Notes: generated by a model from the sequence alone, not told the origin. A DNA stretch of 64,000 nucleotides from Rhytidiadelphus loreus (GCA_947034895.1 OX344762.1:27074760-27138759), one strand, 5' to 3'. Shown: positions 11,448-24,110, counted from the first letter of the stretch. Program-made: numbers and translations.

Positions 11448-14400
11448 TCAAGGAATACGGCGGACCTGAATGGACTGCAACATATCACTCGTGGAGATGT
11501 CAGAGACGGCCACAATGAGGTCCCCAGACTTCATCATGCCACGCGCTTTCAAGAGCGCAAACGTCCTCCGGAGGTTGCTCTCCATATCTCCGGAGAAGTC
11601 GAGGCGAAAGGGGATCAACCCCCACTGCAGGTTCAGTCTTTGCCGGACCGACTTGGTGTCGGTGAAGGCGAAGATGGGGCAGTCCGGCCGTGACCTGGAT
11701 AAGAGGGACGCCATGTAGCCGCGTCTTGTGTACACGAAGATGGCGTCGACTTCCAGTCTGTTGGCTGCGGTTGTCCACAAGACAGTGCGTTTCAGATATG
11801 TCAGCAACAGAATGTAAAACATGGTATGCACATGTATCACAAACCAAAACTCTCTACCAACAAGATGTGCAAAATGGGTCCAAATTCACCAGAATCTTCT
11901 CCAAACGTTGTTGCATATGATTCAGTTCTAGTGACCAGTTTCTACGCAATGGTAAAATTGGCTTAGAGCCACTTAAGATTGAACAGGCTGCGCAACGAGC
12001 TCAAGATAAATTCTACACCTTGATTAATGGAAAAAACATTTTTGAATTATTTTGTTCTTCTTAATGTCAACTTCAAACTAATCCAAATTACAAGAATGCG
12101 CATGAATAGGTGTACTTTCAAGGGTCCTCTAAAATCGATTTGAGGTAACAAGGTTTCAAACCGCCACTTTGAGGTGGATTGGACACTTGCTACCTCAAAA
12201 CATCGTAAATGTAATGAATTATATTTGGATTGTTATCTCACCCCTAGTAGAACATGAAGGACGTTCAAATTTTAACCTTGGAACTTCGACCTGCAAATAA
12301 AAGCCCTCACTCTATACCTTGATTCGACCCACTTGCTTCATATTGAAGCTATTTTGGTTACTATCGACAACTATTAGAAAACTAAAATTTAGCGAGATTG
12401 TGTACCCATCTGGGAGGCAGAGTTGCATATATTCTCTGAGATGCGGTCATGAAGCGCAGAGGAGAGTTCGGGAAGACGATCGGAGGCATGCTGCTTGTTC
12501 TCACGACACCACGACTCCATACGCAGACTGACGGTGCGCAGGACACTGAGCGCCTTCTCTGGGAACAGTCCCATGGCCGACTCTCCAGACAACATCAACG
12601 CATCTGCTCGTTGCCTCACAGCCTCCGAAACATCTGCCACCTACATGGGGCCATCACAACAAGGGTCTCAGATGAGAAAGTCAAAGTAATAACAAACAGT
12701 AGAATATCCATTCTCCCTTGTGAATTTACCTTAATTTGAAATGTATTTAACCGCTGAAGGACAGAGATTTCACGGTTTTAATTTGAACAATTCCATTGAT
12801 GGTACTGTGAAAAATCAATAACTCAGATAGGGCCAAATTTGATATCACCAGAGTCAATGAAGGACATTGCATGTGTTTGTAAAAAATAGAGATAAATGAG
12901 CTAAACTACTACAACATATAAGGAACAAATTGGGCCTCCAGGTCCCCTGAAGGACCAAGGTGAAGACCTTCTCTTGATCAATTTTGTTTATTTATTACCA
13001 ACATGTGCTGATTCTAGTACTATTAAAGTTGGTTCCATCCGAATTCTATAATTTTCACAATAGAATAATCTGAATTAACCATGAATCCTTGGGGTAAATT
13101 GAAAACTGAAGACAATAAGACTATCATGACGATTTCTGACCTCCGCTCGAGTGGGTGTCGGGAACTCAATCATGGATTCCAAGAGCTGCGATGCTACAAT
13201 GACCGGTTTGTTGAGCTCCCGGCATAAGTTGACAATCGTTTGCTGCACAGAAGGCACTTGCTCCAATGGAATTTGAGCACCTAAATCACCTCGAGCCACC
13301 ATAGCTCCATCTGAAACACGAATGATGTCCTCCAGGTTCTTCAAAGAGGCACTGCTCTCAATTTTGGCGAACACCCCAATTGATCTGTTCACAGATTAAC
13401 TCCGTATGTCAGAGAGGATGCAAACGTTGGCAGTATGGCCCCACCCGCACCAATCAATTATCAACAATTAACTAACTAAAATTCGCTACTAATAGCCCGA
13501 GTTGTGTCATTTAGCAAATTGGTGCTAAAACCTGCAAACTAACTTGCAATCAATTAGCTAACACTCCTATCTTGCACGAATAAACTAACTGTCCCTCTAC
13601 CAATGGTTGAAGTGCCAAATCTGCTGGCAACAACCAAAAACCAACAATATAGCCAACTGTAAGGCCTATCTCCACATCAGTTGCCTGGCAAGTGCAAGCA
13701 CACAATAAGTTCGTTAACTTCCAACAAGCTAATACAGTAAGTTAATTAACTTCCAACTAACACCGCAGTTAGCTAATTCACGCTGCTTGGTTGGAGAGAA
13801 GAAAGTAACAAATTGAACAATAATCGTTTAAGTCAGGAATATTCCTTTTTGCTGGTACGATGAAAGTACGATGGTAAGATCAAGTTGTCCAGCCCCTAAC
13901 GTAATAGATTTTCTGAAACAAAATTGAAAAGTGACTCGTACCCGTTTGGTGATCTTGCATGAATATAACTCTTCAGATGCTTAATGACCTCCGATGTCTT
14001 CACAAAGGAGACGGCAATAAAATCCACCCCTTCTGCAATTCCAAAGTCAATGTCAATCCAATCCTGCACAACACCAATTACCAGTATCAGCAAATATCTT
14101 AAGAGAACTCTTCGTCTTGCCCAACGAAAACATGTGAACACTAAGCGTTCCATGAGGCTCACCTTGGACGAAATGGTGGGAAGCATGGCATTTCGCTCTC
14201 GAACTAGCCGGCCTTCCCTCCAGAAAGTCAGATTGGCACGAGGAAGCAAGAGACCGGGATCAATGCACTTGCACTTGACATCCGGACCGACCTTCTCCTT
14301 CACTTCAAATCGAACCATCCCTCCATCCACCACCAACTCGTCCCCAACTCTAACATCTGTCAACAACCAACCAACCAACCAGGTCAGGATCTTTGGCCTA

Positions 14401-15870
14401 GAATTTCCAATTCTGAAGGTTATTCAACGATAAGAGTTGCACATGATTGCTGCTAAAATGAAGTAAACAACAATGCTTGCTGCCGAGATAAAATACCTTC
14501 AGCAAACCCGTCGTAGTTCACAATTGCGGTGTAGTCTGGCAGAGTTTCGAGTTTGCGGACCGTGAAGATCCATTCCTCACCATCCTTTACAACAAGAAAA
14601 TTCAAAACCACGGTCAGACATAAAATCAGAAACCTCAGATACCAATTTTCTTCAAATTGGTTCAACCCCCAGTTCATAGCGCCGTCACGTCGGACAGACG
14701 CTTCACAAATTCAAGTGTCTTGAGCGAATACTCGAAAGGATGACACCAAAAAGTACATGAAATCAGTTGGGATCACTCACTCACCCTTTCTCCACTCTAG
14801 AGCCAAACTGCAAAAACATGTCAAAAACTGTAGAGAACAATCACATAGAGCTAAAAGAATACTAAACAGTTGAGAAAATGCCTTCGCAAAGGCCATCATG
14901 AGCTCAAAAATATTAAATTTTCGTTGCTTCGTGTGATATTTCTCTACAGTGATTGATATACCACTTCAACTTGATTCTGGAGTGCGGAAGGGTGAGTGAT
15001 CGCAACAGTCCTAGAACGTTATGTTCGGTAGATTCATTTCATCATTATAAGATGCAAACTTCGGGAGGCTCACGAAAAACAATAATTCTGATTTGATAAT
15101 GATTTGTGGAAGAGATTGCTGTGGAAGAAGCGAGAGATTCCAGACTTCACTTCTTACTTGTTGTAGCTTGCGACATAAGTTGCGACACAAGCACTTCGTA
15201 TAGATTTGCTACATAACCTTGCATTTCTTATCGATGTAATCATATTAGAAAGTGTCATCACTCATACCTCGGCTTTGACAGATGGAGCGCCATTGAAGTC
15301 GCCCATGTGAATCTCGCTGCCCTCGGTGTCCATCATGATAGCCACGGAGTACCCCTTCTCCGAATTCAAGCTGCGCACATTGCGAATGACATTCGTGTGC
15401 CAGTCGCGAGTCCCATGACACATATTGAGCCTGGCCACATTCATGCCGCCCATAGCCAGCGCCTCCAACTGCTCGGGAGCGCACGTTGCAGGGCCGATGG
15501 TGCAGATCAGCTTCGTCCTTCGCGTGCTCCGGAACCCGTTCTCCTTCAATTCGGCTTCCGTCACCGTGTCCACTTCCATGGACTGCCCTTGCTGCCCTAA
15601 TATCGCTTCCTCCACCACGTTACGACCATTAGTAGCAGTCGCGACGCCATCGCTGCTCTTCTCCAAACCCAAGGTCGCCGTCACCACGGGCGGCGGCAAC
15701 CCCTTACGGTTCTTATGCCCTCCAGATTTCAACGTAACCAACTTCAACGGCGTCCCAAACGATGCAGCGCAGGAGAGGCGAGTATTGGATGCAATCTCCC
15801 CGTGAACACATGACGGCACGGACGCTGAGCAACGCAGTGATGATGACTGCATCATCGCCCCGTGCGCCAT
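11448..15870 (-). CDS. PKP2: Plastidial pyruvate kinase, beta-type subunit
   Basis: Pyruvate kinase (phosphoenolpyruvate + ADP to pyruvate + ATP), plastid isoform; in Arabidopsis its relatives supply pyruvate for fatty-acid synthesis. Exons: 15268-15870, 14497-14584, 14163-14356, 13942-14063, 13141-13384, 12406-12640, 11448-11764. All phases close, giving 600 residues, near the usual length. The ATG at 15868-15870 starts a Ser/Ala-rich region of about 75 residues that looks like a transit peptide. The catalytic domain follows with [41 protein letters not shown], a B-domain ([20 protein letters not shown]), [25 protein letters not shown] (catalytic Lys and Mg-binding Glu), [17 protein letters not shown] and SGESAMG. 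The C-terminal domain ends SDMLQSIQV. Overall it follows Arabidopsis PKP2 (beta1) very closely. One oddity is five extra residues, ISTSD, between AVSD and MLQSIQ near the C terminus. The gene is head-to-head with the ferredoxin/TPR gene. Confidence 0.93.
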
Positions 15871-17236
15871 GGCCACACAGAAAACCGTCCCTCGCTCAAC
15901 TCACAAACCAGATTTGAACGGAAACTCAAACACCCTCCCCAAGGATTGCACGCAATCTCAACACCTAAAATCTTTCCAAGGATTGAACGCAATCTCAATC
16001 CCAAACTCAACCGAGAGAATCACAGGAACGAGAAGAAACGAGATGAAACGCAGAAATCGGGGCAATGAGCAAAGATTGGGAGAACGTTTGCGTGAAAAGT
16101 GAAAAAAAACTTAAGGTAATCAGGGGTTATGCAGGGCTTTGCGACTTCTGAGATTGATTGTGAGCGCACGCAAGTGAGAGCGGGAGAACTGGGTTATGGT
16201 CGCATTGCACGAGAAGTGAAAATGGCGATGGATGGGAAGTGAAGAGCCTCGGCTGAAAATGGCTGAAGAGAATGGAATCGGTGGTGGACGGAGCATCTGC
16301 AACGGGGGAGCAGCGGAGCACACGAGGCAGCCAGCCAGCGTTGGTTGGGGGTCCCTGGTTAACTTAGCTCGCTTTCATCATACTTTGCCTTTCCCACGGT
16401 TATTAGTGCCGTGGTGGTTACCCGTCACCGTGAGGTTTGTGGCCGCCGTCGTCGTCATCAACCAACTTTTGTGACCCGAAGTCTGCTGATGCCACAGCGA
16501 TGGCGGTGCCCGAGCTTCTTCGCTTCTCCTTCTTGTTGCTGAGTTTCTTATTACAAGCATTTTTTACGAAGAACCGCCGGATATTCCAGATTCGAGTTCT
16601 GGGGACTGTTTTTTCAGGAACGAGTTCTGCGCTTTATTCTGTTTTTTTATCAACAGCCTGTGTTCTTGAGCTGCAACTGAACCTGTCTGGTGTAATTGAA
16701 AATCGTTGGAAAATCCTTCAATTCCCGCTGAGCGAGAAAGTGAGAACGTTCTTGAACTCTTTACTTGCACGTAGCTCTCAGTAACCATCTCGCACCGACC
16801 TGCTGACAAGCTCTTGGACTTGTGTTTCGAATTCAGTTCTTTCGCCGTCAGAGTTCGGAGGATTCTGTTTCGTGTGAGTGCTGTAGTTCACTGCACTTGG
16901 ATTGATGGTGTAGAGATGTGCAAAACCAATTGATTTTCAAGAGGATATCAGTTCGTGACTATTGCCGTTCTCTTTTTCTGGTTCTATTTTTTGAGCTTTG
17001 GAGGAGATTGCACACACTTCTCATAGCTAGAGATTATCAGAGAGAGATTAATCAGAACTTGATTTTTTTCGTTTCTGGAAGTTTAATGTTTCTATGATCG
17101 AAAATTTGACGACATCAATAGTGTTAGAAGCTTCGATTAGTTCGGTTTAGGATTGGATGTTTTGACGACTGTCATAATTTAGTTCGATTTGAGAGTACGA
17201 GGTTTTCAATTGGAAAATAGGTTGCCGATTCCAGCG
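15871..17236. promoter_or_regulatory. Shared divergent upstream region (pyruvate kinase / ferredoxin-TPR)
   Basis: This 1.37-kb stretch separates the two start codons. It is richer in GC than the distal spacers and holds several short open frames on both strands (for example 16120-16323) with no family match. It must contain both promoters and 5' UTRs. I cannot place transcription starts or a clear TATA box. Confidence 0.5.
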
Positions 17237-19691
17237 ATGGCAGTTGCTGGGTTTGCTACAGTTGGTCAGCTGGTCATAGTACCTTTCCAAGAGCACAGTC
17301 GTATACATCCCAAACGAGTTCATACTAAGTTCAAACGTAAGACTCTTGGGGCTTTGAGATTTTGCAATGGTGAGAAGACACGCGGTGTTTTGAGAATTAG
17401 GGCAGATGCAAGCACGTACCGTGAGCAGAAGCTGCGGGAACAGCAGCATGAGATCCGAGTTTGCATCAACAAGACATGTCGGAAGAGTGGGAGCTTGGAA
17501 ACCTTGGACGTGATGCGAAGCTTGGCACCGCCCAACGTGAAGGTGGAATCCTGCGGCTGCATTGGTATGTTTTTAACCCTAAACCAATTCTTCAATGAAT
17601 TTTGGTTGCAGTGGATACAGTGAAAATGACGTTCTTATGAAATTATGCACATGTTGGTTGATTGCAATGGATGCAGTGACAGTGGCTTTCTTATAATATT
17701 CCGCACATGTTGGTTGATTGCAATGGGATGCAATGAACATGAGTTGGTCAATTGGAATGGATGTAGTGAATGCTACTAGGCTTCTTTTATATTACCTTCT
17801 CGAGTATCACATCCTTTGTTCTCTCACCAAACCTTAGCAAGCGGATGCACCGAGTTCAGTACTCTCAGCATCCCGCTCCGTTATGTCTCATGAATTTGCA
17901 TATAAATGCGGTTATAAGGAATTTGTCAAAGGGTTAAGACCACTTTCCTGAGTATTTCTCTAAGGTCACTTCTACTTGCAACACTATTGATTGTATTACG
18001 ATGTTCTAGAACTCCACTGATAATCACGTGCGCTTTGGGTGCCTAGGTTGTGACAGTCAAGAGTAATGGGTGTAATTGTTACTGTCTTGTGTGAAATTAT
18101 GTGATTTCAGGTAAATGTGGCAATGGTCCGAATTTGATGATCTTACCAGCTGAGATGATGGTGAGCCATTGCAACACTGCGGCGCATGCTGCTCGTCTTC
18201 TGGCTCTGCAGTGTGGAGTTTCCAATCCAGAGAGCAACCTTAAGGCTCTGGGTCTGAAGCAGCAGGCTAACAAAGCCTTTGAATGTGGCAGCCTTTTGGA
18301 AGCCGAGGAGTTGTACACACAGGTCGGTTGTTCATTATTATTCTCTATGTCTCATGAATTGACCTAAAGAGGCGTAAACTAATCCTACGTGCTTGTCATT
18401 TATGGTTTATGGTATTTTAGTTTGTCATTTTAATTCCTATAATGCTAAGTTACCCAATCATCACGGATGAGTTAAGATTATTTTTGTTTGAGAGGAAGAG
18501 GATTATAACCGCCACCACTGTGTTCAATTTGAGCCCTTTGATGAACCAAAACGGACATTCTTGGATGTTCTTCATTCAAGGGATGATTGTAGCATTATGT
18601 CCAATAGACCTCTTTTCAGCCTTTGATTCTTTCTTGATTATCTAGCCCTTTTGTTCTAGTTTGTTAAAGGATCATAATCTCGTTTTTTTAAGTTCTCGTG
18701 TGGTTGCTTTCGTCTCAATGTCTCCTGCAGGCAATAAATATTAATCCATCTGGAGGGCTTTACTTTATACTCGCTAACAGGTACCCTCTTCATTCCGTAA
18801 ATAATTTTCAGTTGCGTCATCTTCTCCAACTCTTGCTACGATTGCCCGGAATGTGAATTTTGATTTTAATGAGTGGATGCTACAGGTCTGCATTAAGACT
18901 AGCTCAAGGGAACTTCCACGGTGCTTTGGAAGACGCTCAAGAGGCTGGACGTATTGCTCCCAAATGGGCTCAGGTACCAAAATAAATTCTTATCTTGTAG
19001 AAAATCGAAAAACTAACAAGGTCTGGCATGGGATTCGTAACATTCTGTAGGATAAGCAAATGATGTCCATGGTTGAGTACGAATGGCTGTAGAACCAAGC
19101 ACAAGCGTTACGCTGTCACGTACTTTGTGAATGCAGTATTTCAACATCTGTAAATAGAGGTGCTGTTCTGCAATGGTTAAAGAATGTAATTTTGACTTGA
19201 GTGATGCTGGAATATAATCGCAGGCTTTTGTGCGTCAGGCAGATGCATTTTCTGCAATGGGCAACGCTGAGACTGCTCTTGCTGCTCTTTCCACTGCTCT
19301 TCGTTTGGATCCTCTCTTGAGACGCTCTAAAGGATTTCAGGTACTGCTTTATCTGAATTGTTATAGATTCTTAAATTATTTTTGAATTGAGTCCCTGTTC
19401 CCTGTCTCTAGGTTCAACAATAAATCATTTCAAAAAGGTAGTGCCAAAACTATGAGTAACTTTTGAGCCACATGATGCTGGAGTGCAGCAATGTATGATG
19501 CCTTGTTGATGCTAAAGATCTTGCTATTGATTCCTTTGTTATTTTCCTGCGTTGGAATTTGTTTATATTTTAGATAGTTTGGCAGACTATAAACATTCAA
19601 TAGCAGTGAATCCAGATTTGGTGGTTGTTGGATGCAGGCGAAAACACGAGAACTTCAATCGAAGTTAGCCACTGCCAGTGCCTCCGCATAA
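17237..19691 (+). CDS. Thioredoxin-like [2Fe-2S] ferredoxin plus TPR protein, probably plastidial
   Basis: Exons: 17237-17564, 18111-18322, 18731-18780, 18886-18973, 19224-19340, 19638-19691. Phases close to a TAA stop, giving 282 residues. The ATG at 17237 precedes a basic, Asp/Glu-poor leader of about 60 residues, consistent with a transit peptide. Residues ~72-125 form a thioredoxin-like ferredoxin module: VCINKTC, then CGCIGKCGNGPNLMILP. Cys76, Cys81, Cys106 or Cys108, and Cys112 are the likely cluster ligands. Residues ~155-265 contain TPR helices, including LKQQANKAFECGSLLEAEEL, YFILANRSALRLAQGNFHGA and AFVRQADAFSAMGNAETAL. The combination occurs in uncharacterised plant plastid proteins; electron transfer or cluster binding coupled to a protein-docking platform is an inference. 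The upstream in-frame ATG at 17189 is possible but less favoured. Confidence 0.85.
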
Positions 19692-20134
19692 CAGTGTAGA
19701 GTGTTGAGCTGGTCCTTCATTCTAGGAGTTAGTGGAATTGTAAAGTGGGATTGTAGAAAAGATTATTGCAGAGGTCTTGGTTTTGATTATCCTGGATTGT
19801 AATTTTGTCTCATGCTTCTTGACTGCTTGATGCCAGTGTAGCAGTGTACCTTCTCCAATTCAACTGCTTGTTGAATTTTCAATCCTAGCAATTGCTATAT
19901 ATTCTTCTTCCTCTTTTTTATTAAAGGGAGCCTTTTACCTTGCTAAATAATGTTGTTTATTTATTTATTTATTGTTGTATGATAATGAACCTTGAATCAT
20001 GTGATAGTGAATTGTGACATACTGTACCATTCAAAGCAAAATTGCCATTACTGAATGTTCTCTTGTTGTGGGCATACTTTGTCATAGGATGGACTAAAAC
20101 ATTTGGAAGATAGGAGGTCCATGAAGTGTCCGGG

Positions 20135-20265
20135 CTCTAAAAGCATTCACCTCCTAAAATGTACACTATTTGTACATTTTGCTTCTCATTGCACTAGCAA
20201 TGTACAAATAGTGTACAATTTAGAAGGTGGACACTTTTAGTGACTGTAGCGTCTCAACTTCAAAG
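20135..20265. repeat. Fold-back (MITE-like) element, copy 1
   Basis: Arms at 20135-20177 and 20200-20241 are inverted copies. An 18-bp core (TGTACACTATTTGTACAT) pairs perfectly, and the outer parts (CTAAAAG-n-CACCTCCTAAA with its complement) pair with a few mismatches; the loop is 22 nt. A diverged copy lies in the opposite orientation at 33969-34075, so this is a dispersed family and not a local hairpin. Confidence 0.75.
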
Positions 20266-21185
20266 ATTCATACATAAATTTCATGAAGCTCCAAAAAAAT
20301 ATGAAATGACTTAGGTTAGGTGCCAATTCCATTCGTCTTTCAAAAAAAATTTATTGAAAATATTTCAAGAAGTCTAACCTCCCCAAATTAGTTTCAAGAT
20401 TTTAAATGGGCAGTTTGTGGACCTCCTACCTTATGCTAAGTCAATCAAGCCATATCATTTCATAATTTGCCATACAAAAGTGATTGCATCTCTTCTTTAA
20501 TGTAACAGCCCTGGTGTACAAAAATGCCTGTGATAATATGGGTTTTTATGACAATATATTCTGTTATAAAATAAATGAGATATTACAGAAGTACCTCAAA
20601 GTTTCAAGGATTAAGGAGAGTCTACAACTTTTTCACTATAATAGTCAAACTTCTTACTATCACATGTGTATGCAACTTTCTTATTAGTGTGATGGGAAGA
20701 ATTCTGAAGGGCTCTTCCCACTTGGCCTTACATACTACCTAGGAGTTATTTCTAAGCATTGTCCTATGAAGGTTTTGGGTGCATACACAATATTGACCGC
20801 GTAAAAGGAAGGTTAAAATACTATAGGGTTCTATAAAAAAAGGATACCATTCACACCAGGCCTAGTGTTACCAACTTTTTTAGCCACCTCTATCAGTTTA
20901 TCACTTGGCGTTCACAACAGTAGGACGTTAGGAGTAGTGGGGTCCATGTTTTTGAAGACAATCATCGTCAGAGGACCAGAACGTTGCACTTCAACGTTGT
21001 CACTATGTTGTCGTTCTCCATCAAACTCTTGTGAATGCTCCTCTTTATCATAGCCTTTGTGTTCCATTTGCTAATGTTCCTATCTTGCACTAAAGTCTTG
21101 ATGTGGCTTCTATTGCTCACCATGTACTTGTTTTTACTTGATTGCTACTTGTTGCAATCTTCGTTTTGATGTGATTGGCGTTCCG

Positions 21186-21400
21186 CTCCTGCTACACTTC
21201 AGGTCCGCTTCTATTGTGCTTCTGTTGCACTCCTATTGCGCTCTTGCTACACTCCTTGTCTGCTCTTGTTGTGCTCCTATTGCGCTCCTTCTGCGCTCTT
21301 GTTGCACTCTTGTTGCGCTCCTCGTCCACTCCTGCTGCGCTTTTATTGTGCTCTTGTTGTGATCCTATTGAGCTCCTAATCCGCTCCTCTTCTGTTGTTG
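21186..21400. repeat. Pyrimidine-rich minisatellite, ~15-bp degenerate unit
   Basis: The stretch repeats a GCGCTCTTGTTGCACTC-like theme with substitutions, mostly in 12-15 bp steps that keep a triplet frame. Open frames on both strands here are repeat artefacts. Confidence 0.7.
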
Positions 21401-22084
21401 TTTCACTCTTTTCCACAGTGATGACCGCTTCTGTTCCTATTTCAGAGGTGAGACTACGCTCCCGCTCCCACTCAAATTTCATTTAAAAAATTTCCGTTGA
21501 TGAAATGTAATGTCTTCAAATTGAAAGTTGCTGCGTCGTTTTGTATCATCGTTCCAGTTCAGAGCAAAGAACTTCTGGGTTAGGGTTCCTCCACAATATT
21601 TCACTTGTTCATGACCTTTATCATTTAGTCATTTGCTACCATAATTGTGTCAACCAATTTTTTTTGGTCCTCTAGTTTTTGCTCACTCTTCCTTCTATAC
21701 TACACCTAATGTTCAATTTCAAATTTTTTTGCGCCAAGTGTAGAGGACAGTTGAGAAACTGACGGCATGGATCAATTTGGAAACCCTCACAATGTCCTGG
21801 CATTTACCGTCTAGCTGTTGTCATTGTTGTTGCATGCCAATGAGACAATGCAGAGTCCCGTTCTACTTGAATAAGATGAAGATTGCGATGAAACTTTGCC
21901 TTCTCTTGCGTAAAGTATACACATCCCAGTGATTGATACATTGTTAGTCATAAAAATAACACTCTATAATTACAGGCTATGTACTTCCTTTTAATTTCTT
22001 CGATGAAGAACTCAGTTTCTAGGTGAAGCCCCGTTCGACAACGTGGTTTTCACGGTTCCATTTGGAATAGTATGACAATAGTCG

Positions 22085-23057
22085 ATGGGTTACCATGTTC
22101 AGATTGACAAAATCCTCCATATTTTCTTTGGCAGAATTCCTTCGGCTGCATGTGTAGAAAAAAACACAAAATACCGATTGGCGATTACAGTACTGGTTCG
22201 TGTGGCCTGCACATTATTCAAACTTACACATGGTGCAAACTTCACTATTTGTAGTGAAATGTTTGCTATTGGCAGGAGCACGGGCTCAAAAGTCCTATGA
22301 GAGGTGGTGAGCACCATCAACGACACATACAACACGAAATCTCTGAGCCCTCTGGAGACAGAATGCGAGAAACTCAAATGAAGTTTGCTAACCTATGTGG
22401 TTTGCCTACAATTGCAATTGGCGGTATGCACGTGAGTATATCTAAGCCCCAGTTTGAAACTGCGGACTATTTTTATTTCAAATCAGGGGGATATACTGTA
22501 AACTGTCAAGTTGTCGTTGACAGTGACAAACGATTCCTAGATGTCTTTGTAGGCATGCCAGGTTCCACAAATGATAGTTGCATGTTGAAGCGTTCATCAC
22601 AGCATACTTTGGCTATGCACAGCAATCTTATGGATTTAACTTGTTCGGTAAATGGTTTCACATCCTACATCATTGGTGATTTAGGGTATCCACTTCTTCC
22701 TTGGTTGATGGTTCCGCATATGGCCAAGGCTTATCAAAGGCTCTATTCAACAGAAGATTGCGGAGAGGCCGTTGTGTAGTAGAAAATGCATTTGGCATTT
22801 TAAAACAATCATTTCGAGAGTTGCTTGATAAATCTTATCTGAAACTCACTCTCCTACTGGACATCATTATCTGTTGTGCCATACTCCACAACGTTTTACT
22901 ACGGCAGTCTCACCAGGATGTGGAGGAACTCCTCCTCGTGCTACGTACTAAAGGCATATACGGTGAGGTGGATGATGACAAGGATGTTCCGATAGATGGC
23001 GGTGGACTTATTCCTGAGAACATGGCCACAGCAATGGGGACGGAGAAGAGGTCATAG
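22085..23057 (+). pseudogene. Decayed PIF/Harbinger transposase (DDE_Tnp_4)
   Basis: Three frames together give a Harbinger-type transposase. The N-terminal part (22085-22300) has the helix-turn-helix-like words YRLAITVLVRVACTLFKLTHG and FAIGRSTGSKVL, then a TGA at 22298-22300 where the family has Arg (REVV). A frameshift near 22375 leads to the catalytic part: ADYFYFKSGGYTVNCQVVVDSD, FLDVFVGMPGSTNDSCML and YIIGDLGYPLLPWLM. A second frameshift near 22710 leads to VVENAFGILKQSF and IICCAILHNVLL. The second Asp (GDLGY) and the Glu (VVENAFG) of the DDE triad are present. The first, normally in AIDGTH, is Gly here (AIGGMH). The element cannot make an active transposase. Confidence 0.8.
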
Positions 23058-23504
23058 CTCGGCATCCATTTGAGTACTAGACGTCGTCATCAACCATAGA
23101 GAAAGAGGTAACAATGTTCTTCTTTTACTTTGCATTATCATACAATTCATAAACTTCAATTCACTTTGAAATGCAGAATTTGATGTCTTTACTTCAAAAT
23201 GGAAATGACAGATTCAATGTAAGGCACTTACAACCTACTTATCCATTGCAGACTACAAAGCAATCCATCTAGTGGAAACTTTGAGCAAGAAAGAAGGACT
23301 AGAACTTTGGTAGTACCTTTGACAAAGGAATTTGGTAGTAACTTCTAGTATCTGCACTACATTTATATATCGTAGTAGTCATCTATATGTTATTGTTTTC
23401 AAAGTCACCGTCTGGGACACTTCTTAGGTCTACACTAGCAGGGTTGATGTCAATGCTGTTGTGCTAGGTTCAGTAGAGGAAGACGGTGGAGGTACGCAAT
23501 CATA

Positions 23505-24110
23505 CTAGAATCCCGTGCTTGTCGTAATAAATTGGTTAGGGGCAGCATTTTCATTGTTTTGTACTGCCATGGTTTTTGATGGCAGCAGAACTCTACCTAA
23601 AACACTTGAGAGCTGGGAAAGATAGCTAACTATTTCCACTTGCTTTAATATGGCCAATCTTGCATTCTCGTTTGCCACCATGCTTGCCTTGTACATGCGT
23701 CTATCTTTTTCTCGCTGGTATACCATTTGTTCGGTAAAGAATTTGAGTTGAACATCAATTTTAGACCTCTCCAGCTAAAATGATGCATCAACGATTTCTT
23801 GCATTTGTAAGGCCATTACTGCCCATGTAGCCTTCATGGCCTCTACAATTACAGCATGGCCAGAAATATTTTTTCGTTGTACATCTGTATTGCCTGGATG
23901 CCTATGCACATCAAATTATGTGTTGTCTGAAGAGCTAATGATTTGTGGACTTACACCAGGAGGAAGGCCGTTGAATGGTTCAAATGTTGGGGTACTCATA
24001 GGCTCCCTTATTGGTGTTGGCTGAGAGGGAGTGGAGACAGAGTGGCTTGGAGAAGAACAAGGTGAATTGGCGTCGCTGGTCTCCATCAGCAATTGTTGCG
24101 AGACCTCCAA
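23505..24110 (-). pseudogene. Decayed Myb/trihelix-like accessory gene of the Harbinger element (C-terminal part)
   Basis: One minus-strand frame runs through a Ser/Pro-rich linker (PSHSVSTPSQPTP) and then a charged helical tail (EQMVYQREKDRRMYKASM, LAILKQ) typical of the C-terminal part of Harbinger second-ORF proteins. It is broken by TAA at 23916-23918 and TAG near 23776, both explainable as C-to-T changes of CAA and CAG. The gene is convergent with the transposase, as expected for this superfamily. The N-terminal Myb-like domain was not recognised. Confidence 0.55.

Larger units (their letters stand above)
19692..22084. other. Spacer with fold-back element and pyrimidine minisatellite
   Basis: The first few hundred bases are probably the 3' UTR of the ferredoxin/TPR gene. 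After that come the fold-back repeat at 20135-20265 and the minisatellite at 21186-21400, followed by AT-rich sequence with no supportable gene. The right end may belong to the decayed Harbinger element; its terminal inverted repeat was not found. Confidence 0.5.

Noticed and set aside
13984..14433. Plus-strand 149-codon open frame
   Set aside because: It is antisense to pyruvate kinase exons and spans their introns, with no family match.
21138..21486. Leu/Cys-rich coding region
   Set aside because: The open frames come from the pyrimidine minisatellite; residues simply repeat the unit.
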